Shown: one piece after another, positions 39,243-42,483 of the stretch | How the letters are laid out: every line of letters begins with the position of its first letter | How positions within the stretch are numbered: position 1 is the first letter of the stretch | Source: Archaeoglobus sp. | GTDB taxonomy: Archaea > Halobacteriota > Archaeoglobi > Archaeoglobales > Archaeoglobaceae | Assembly (NCBI RefSeq): GCF_017656475.1 | Contig: NZ_JACDNT010000016.1 | Span: 1-42,483, forward strand | Reading direction: 5' to 3' | DNA length: 42,483 nucleotides | Translations under genes and position numbers: made by a program | Notes under the pieces: generated by a model | What the model was told of the DNA's origin: nothing | Seen by the model: only the letters and a program-made list of their open reading frames with translations | The model's database searches: none

Positions 39243-40458
39243 GAAACTCTCTCAGGAAAACCGTTGCGTAGCAACCTCTTGGCAAGTAAAAGCTGAACGC
39301 ATCCCCATCAAAATTTACGTTTGTATGCTCGATTAACATATCCGCCGGTCTGTATGACCCGCTGGATGAAAACTCCTTGTATTTTGTCTTAAAGCTGCTC
39401 AAATCGAGGTTATCTTCACTGAGGAAGTCGAGGGCTATTCTGCTCCACCCCTTTAACTCTGTGCCATAACCCACCAGCGGCAACGCCAGGGATGCGACCC
39501 TCTCCCTTATCAGGTATCTCACCCTCGCCTCATTCACGTCAATCTCGCTGCAGTCTGAGAAGGTCGGGCGTGTTTTGAAGGTCAGGTAGCAGGCGAAGTC
39601 TCCTTTCTCCACAGTTTTGAGCTCTCCGAACTGCCTAATCCTCTCAGAAAGAAGCCTGTTGAAGGTGTAGGATTGATATGCATGAATAAACATCATTTTC
39701 AGGTTTTTTGGAAGTGAAAGTAAAGCCTCCTCCTCGCTCTTCCCTTCCCTCAGCTTCTGGAGAAGATTCCTCTCATACCTCAAGTATTTCGGCAGTTCTC
39801 TCAGGCCGAGCTTTGCATCTCTCGTATTCCACAGTATTTCCCTTATTTTCCTGACCTCCTCATTCTCGCCCTCAAAGGGCTTTGCAACGTAAACCCAGAA
39901 CGCCTCCTTGTAGTTGTTCTGAAGAATAAGCTTTCCAACCTCGTGCGTAATGAATCTAATCGATCCAAACCGCTGGAGACCAAAAAAGTTCGGAGTGCCT
40001 TTCTCAATCAGCTCGCTTTTCGTTTCCCGGAATATCTCGCTGTCTCTGCAGTTTTGGACTTTTATTCTGAAAATGTTTCCGAACAAATCTCCGAGTTGAA
40101 TAGCCCTCCTCGCGTATCCAACCACTTCAATTTTCGCATCTTTCAAATTGACCTTCTCAATTTCTTCTCTCTTAACTCCGTAGATTGAGAAGTACTGAAC
40201 CGTAAGAGCTCTTTTGTCCTTCGTCCCGGCAAAGCTTATCCTCCTCTGACTTATGCCGAGAGCGTTGGAAAGCACCCTGACGAAGTTGAGAGTGTCCCAG
40301 TTCTTCTTTTCAACTCTGATTATCAGAAAATCCCCATCATCGCTTAAATTAAGCTCAGCTACCTCTTCAACGTAAAAATCACTCGCATCAGCCTTTATTT
40401 CTCCCCCCATTCCGGGAGTTGAGGTTATGTAGCACTCAATTCCTACTTTCTCTTCCAC
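39223..40458 (-). CDS. truD: tRNA pseudouridine(13) synthase TruD
   Basis: 411 residues from GTG 40458. The catalytic Asp is in ISFAGTKDKRALTVQY; with this start it is residue 81, close to Asp80 of the E. coli enzyme. NFFGLQRFG and the insertion domain with MMFIHAYQSYTFN are also family signatures, and the C-terminus has LPRGCYATVFLREFL. It makes pseudouridine at tRNA position 13. The frame is open to TTG 40500, but that region carries a TATA-like AAATATAAAG (about 40477-40486) some 25 bases before GTG 40458, so the shorter form is preferred. Its 3' end overlaps sir2 by 20 bases in convergent orientation. Confidence 0.92.
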   Translation of the reverse strand: MEEKVGIECYITSTPGMGGEIKADASDFYVEEVAELNLSDDGDFLIIRVEKKNWDTLNFVRVLSNALGISQRRISFAGTKDKRALTVQYFSIYGVKREEIEKVNLKDAKIEVVGYARRAIQLGDLFGNIFRIKVQNCRDSEIFRETKSELIEKGTPNFFGLQRFGSIRFITHEVGKLILQNNYKEAFWVYVAKPFEGENEEVRKIREILWNTRDAKLGLRELPKYLRYERNLLQKLREGKSEEEALLSLPKNLKMMFIHAYQSYTFNRLLSERIRQFGELKTVEKGDFACYLTFKTRPTFSDCSEIDVNEARVRYLIRERVASLALPLVGYGTELKGWSRIALDFLSEDNLDLSSFKTKYKEFSSSGSYRPADMLIEHTNVNFDGDAFSFYLPRGCYATVFLREFLKKELS

Positions 40459-40514
40459 GTAACCAAGTGACTTAACGGCTTTATATTTTGTTCTATTCAA
40501 AAAAATTGGGAAAA

Positions 40515-41138
40515 TTAGGGATCTGTGTCGATTTCAATAGAGTTCTGCAACTCGTTGTACTTTCTTACTGTTGCTATGTTTCTCATCATATATGCGAGGT
40601 CTCCCTGAAGCTTGAGCTTCCCCTGCATGATCATCGTAGTCGGGTCAATTTTCTTGAAGATCATCTCCTTGAAAGCCGCATAAGGCCCACTGAGCTTGAA
40701 CCTTGCATCCTCCTTCTCTCCCGGCGCCACTGGCTCTGCATGCCTCATTTCCCCATGCCAGAAGTCCAGCCAGATGTACATTGCTGCCCCTTTAACCTCA
40801 TCGAGCTTAATCTCTGCAACCTTCTTGGTTAACTCATCGTAGTTCAGCGAGTCAATGTCCACATCCTCGTCGACCGACAAACCGAGTTTCTGCAGAAAAA
40901 CCTCTGAGGGTGTGCCCTTGAACTTCTCTCTTCTCTCTTTCGGTATCGCGTAAACCAAGGAAAGGAACCCTCTTAGTATTTTCGGGTTCTGAAAGTCCTT
41001 CAAAGCAGTCTCATCGATTTCGGAAATTACCAGATAATCCCCTTCCCAGTTTGCCGCAACCCTCTTATACTCCTCATCGCTGTTGACAACTCTCAAAAGC
41101 TCATCGAGCCACTCCTTCGACGGATACACCACTGCCAT
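40515..41138 (-). CDS. SCP2 sterol-carrier-domain protein
   Basis: 207 residues. The N-terminal half has IDETALKDFQNPKILRGFLS and an acidic middle. The C-terminal half resembles SCP2-type hydrophobic-ligand-binding domains: WHGEMRHAEPVAPGE, FKLSGPYAAFKEMI and DPTTMIMQGKLKLQGDLAYM. The last segment is the signature helix-strand of the SCP2 fold. Such proteins bind lipids or acyl-CoAs and are common in Archaeoglobus and other archaea with unknown roles. The ATG at 41138 has a TATA-like stretch ~27 bases upstream on the minus strand. There is no membrane segment, so it should be cytosolic. Confidence 0.75.
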   Translation of the reverse strand: MAVVYPSKEWLDELLRVVNSDEEYKRVAANWEGDYLVISEIDETALKDFQNPKILRGFLSLVYAIPKERREKFKGTPSEVFLQKLGLSVDEDVDIDSLNYDELTKKVAEIKLDEVKGAAMYIWLDFWHGEMRHAEPVAPGEKEDARFKLSGPYAAFKEMIFKKIDPTTMIMQGKLKLQGDLAYMMRNIATVRKYNELQNSIEIDTDP

Positions 41139-41227
41139 GTTTAAAAATTGCCAAACCTAATTTTAAATCTTTCTGGTTTTCCAAGGATTTTTGATGATGA
41201 TAACGATTGTTATTTTAAACAAAAATT

Positions 41228-41237
41228 TTATATAAAA
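41228..41237 (+). promoter_or_regulatory. TATA promoter of secreted esterase gene
   Basis: TTTATATAAA lies ~24 bases before the ATG at 41255, and no ribosome binding site is visible, so the transcript is probably leaderless. On the other strand the same region holds the promoter of the SCP2-domain gene. Confidence 0.55.
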
Positions 41238-41254
41238 ATATACTAACATTCTAC

Positions 41255-42430
41255 ATGCGGTTCGCTTTGGCAGTATTGATGTTAGTCCTGAGTGTTGCAC
41301 CATCTCTGGCACTGGGCAGCTATGAGGTTGTGGAGGAAAGGTATGCGGACCCCTTTTCTGTGGACATTAGCAGTATGCCATCTTTCAGTGAATTACCCGT
41401 TGACGATCCGGATGATGGGATCGATTGGGTGAAGGTTCCGCTCCCAGAACCATGCGTTAATGGGATGGGGGAGAAAACTTTCATAATGGTGAGAAAAGGC
41501 TCTTCAAACAACCTGCTCATCTTCTTTGAGGGAGGAGGGGCGTGTGCTGACTACAAAACCTGCAAACCAATGCTATGCACAGACTTCGACAATTGTAAGC
41601 CCCTTCTTGGGATAGGTAGTGTTGTGGCCTTGGAGTCAAAGTTCTGCTTCCTTTCGGCGTACTACAGAGGCGGAATCTTTGACGTCAGGAGGCCAGAAAA
41701 CCCCTTCAGAGACTGGACAATAGTCTTTGTTCCTTACAACACAGGAGATTTGCACATGGGAAACAGTGTGGTGAAGTATTTCTACCACGGTAAGACCAAG
41801 ACGATTTACCACGTCGGCTACGTTAACGCAGTCGTTGCAATGAAGTGGATAAAAGAGAGTGGGGAGTTTGACAGGGTTGTTGTTACCGGTTCGAGTGCTG
41901 GTGGTTACGCCACGCTTTTGCACGGATACACGGCATGGAAGATTTTCGGAAAGTCAGTAACCGTGATCAACGATGCTGGACCCGGGATTGAGCCGGATAA
42001 AGACAGCAAGTTTCAGCTTGACAAAATACTGGAGCGGTGGGGCGCTATGCAGAACATCCCTCAAGATGCTCAGTCCTACTTTGAGGGTAGGGATCCAACC
42101 TACGTCATTGAGTACCTGTTGGATAAGTGTGAGGACTGTCATTACGGCTTATTTGAAGACCAGAAGGATTTGATAATAGGAAGCATATTTGACGCGTATT
42201 ATCCATGGCAGTTCAAGGCGAGACTTTTGAAGGTCACTGGTGAGATTAGAGAGGACAATGAGAGATTCTGCAGGTTCATGTCTAACGATTACCAGCACAC
42301 AGCCATCACTGGTGGTCTTCTTTACCCTCTACAGAAAGACCGCTTTTACTACGAGAAAATTGACGGATACAGGCTTTACGAGTGGGTTAATGAGGTTATG
42401 AATGGAAACTGTGTTGATCTTGTAGAGTGA
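41255..42430 (+). CDS. Secreted pectin-acetylesterase/Notum-like hydrolase
   Basis: The 391-residue protein has a signal peptide (MRFALAVLMLVLSVAPSLAL) and an alpha/beta-hydrolase of the PAE/Notum group. It shows the oxyanion segment LLIFFEGGGACADYKTC, a family-specific cluster of cysteines (CADYKTCKPMLCTDFDNC), and the nucleophile S214 in VTGSSAGGYA. The catalytic His is likely in NDYQHTAITGG near the C-terminus. Such enzymes remove acyl groups from polysaccharides or lipids outside the cell. The substrate in a sulfate-reducing archaeon is unknown; exopolysaccharide deacetylation is a guess. It has an independent leaderless-type promoter. Confidence 0.85.
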   Translation: MRFALAVLMLVLSVAPSLALGSYEVVEERYADPFSVDISSMPSFSELPVDDPDDGIDWVKVPLPEPCVNGMGEKTFIMVRKGSSNNLLIFFEGGGACADYKTCKPMLCTDFDNCKPLLGIGSVVALESKFCFLSAYYRGGIFDVRRPENPFRDWTIVFVPYNTGDLHMGNSVVKYFYHGKTKTIYHVGYVNAVVAMKWIKESGEFDRVVVTGSSAGGYATLLHGYTAWKIFGKSVTVINDAGPGIEPDKDSKFQLDKILERWGAMQNIPQDAQSYFEGRDPTYVIEYLLDKCEDCHYGLFEDQKDLIIGSIFDAYYPWQFKARLLKVTGEIREDNERFCRFMSNDYQHTAITGGLLYPLQKDRFYYEKIDGYRLYEWVNEVMNGNCVDLVE

Positions 42431-42449
42431 TTATGGTTTTGAGCAAAAC

Positions 42450-42458
42450 TATTTATAC
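42450..42458 (+). promoter_or_regulatory. TATA-like box of the next gene beyond the window
   Basis: TATTTATAC lies ~26 bases before an ATG at 42480, at the very end of the window. The spacing is right for a leaderless archaeal transcript, but the gene itself is not visible. Confidence 0.35.
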
Positions 42459-42483
42459 CAAAAATAACAGACCAGCTGCATGG

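Noticed and set aside
1-42483. tRNA, rRNA, insertion sequences or prophage genes
   Set aside because: Looking through intergenic regions on both strands I saw no cloverleaf-like sequence, transposase, integrase or phage gene. All gaps are under about 200 bases and look like promoters or terminators. A tRNAscan run would settle this.

Overview
The window is archaeal and looks like a member of Archaeoglobus, a thermophilic sulfate-reducing euryarchaeon close to A. fulgidus. The basis is the sat-(small ORF)-aprB-aprA sulfate activation and reduction cluster, archaeal glycerol-1-phosphate dehydrogenase, formylmethanofuran dehydrogenase subunits, a Sir2 deacetylase, TATA-type promoters with short or absent leaders, and frequent GTG/TTG starts. 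Gene order agrees with what I remember of A. fulgidus, but several proteins seem to differ from the type-strain versions as I recall them. It may therefore be a different strain or species; no alignment was possible.

Layout. 1-5.4 kb: the 5' part of a GspE/VirB11-type secretion ATPase (cut by the window edge), an MTA/SAH-type deaminase, a small 2x[4Fe-4S] ferredoxin, a soluble PAS histidine kinase, a crotonase-fold protein lacking both usual catalytic glutamates, and hisS. 5.5-13.8 kb: a UbiD-family decarboxylase, an eight-cluster polyferredoxin, CoA biosynthesis genes (coaBC and pantoate kinase), a nitrilase-family amidase, a UbiA prenyltransferase, and fwdG-fwdB-fwdD. 13.8-17.3 kb: a very large secreted subtilase on the minus strand.

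17.5-24.1 kb is the most unusual region. It is an apparent eight-gene minus-strand operon with five small secreted proteins bearing SipW-type signal peptides (TasA/camelysin-like). They are interleaved with two membrane signal peptidases of the Ser-His (SipW/archaeal) type and followed by a DUF5305-like membrane protein. Two small winged-helix regulators lie directly upstream. One of these regulator genes and the operon share a 34-bp promoter-proximal element. I interpret the region as a dedicated export and assembly locus for an archaeal TasA-like extracellular fibre or matrix.

24.2-28.2 kb: a class II (B12) ribonucleotide reductase, divergent from an alanine dehydrogenase of the mu-crystallin/ornithine cyclodeaminase family, which is followed by diphthine-ammonia ligase. 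28.4-32.6 kb: sat, a conserved small gene, aprB and aprA, preceded by a promoter with several TTCGAA palindromes. 32.7-36.0 kb: two CoA-transferase subunits, a phenylacetate-CoA-ligase-like enzyme and a double-ACT protein, probably acting on aryl or organic acids. 36.0-42.4 kb: an RCK-gated K+ channel, egsA, a membrane-tethered thioredoxin-fold protein, sir2, truD, an SCP2-domain protein, and a secreted pectin-acetylesterase/Notum-like hydrolase.

No intergenic stretch exceeds about 200 bases. I saw no tRNA, rRNA, CRISPR array, insertion sequence or replication origin.
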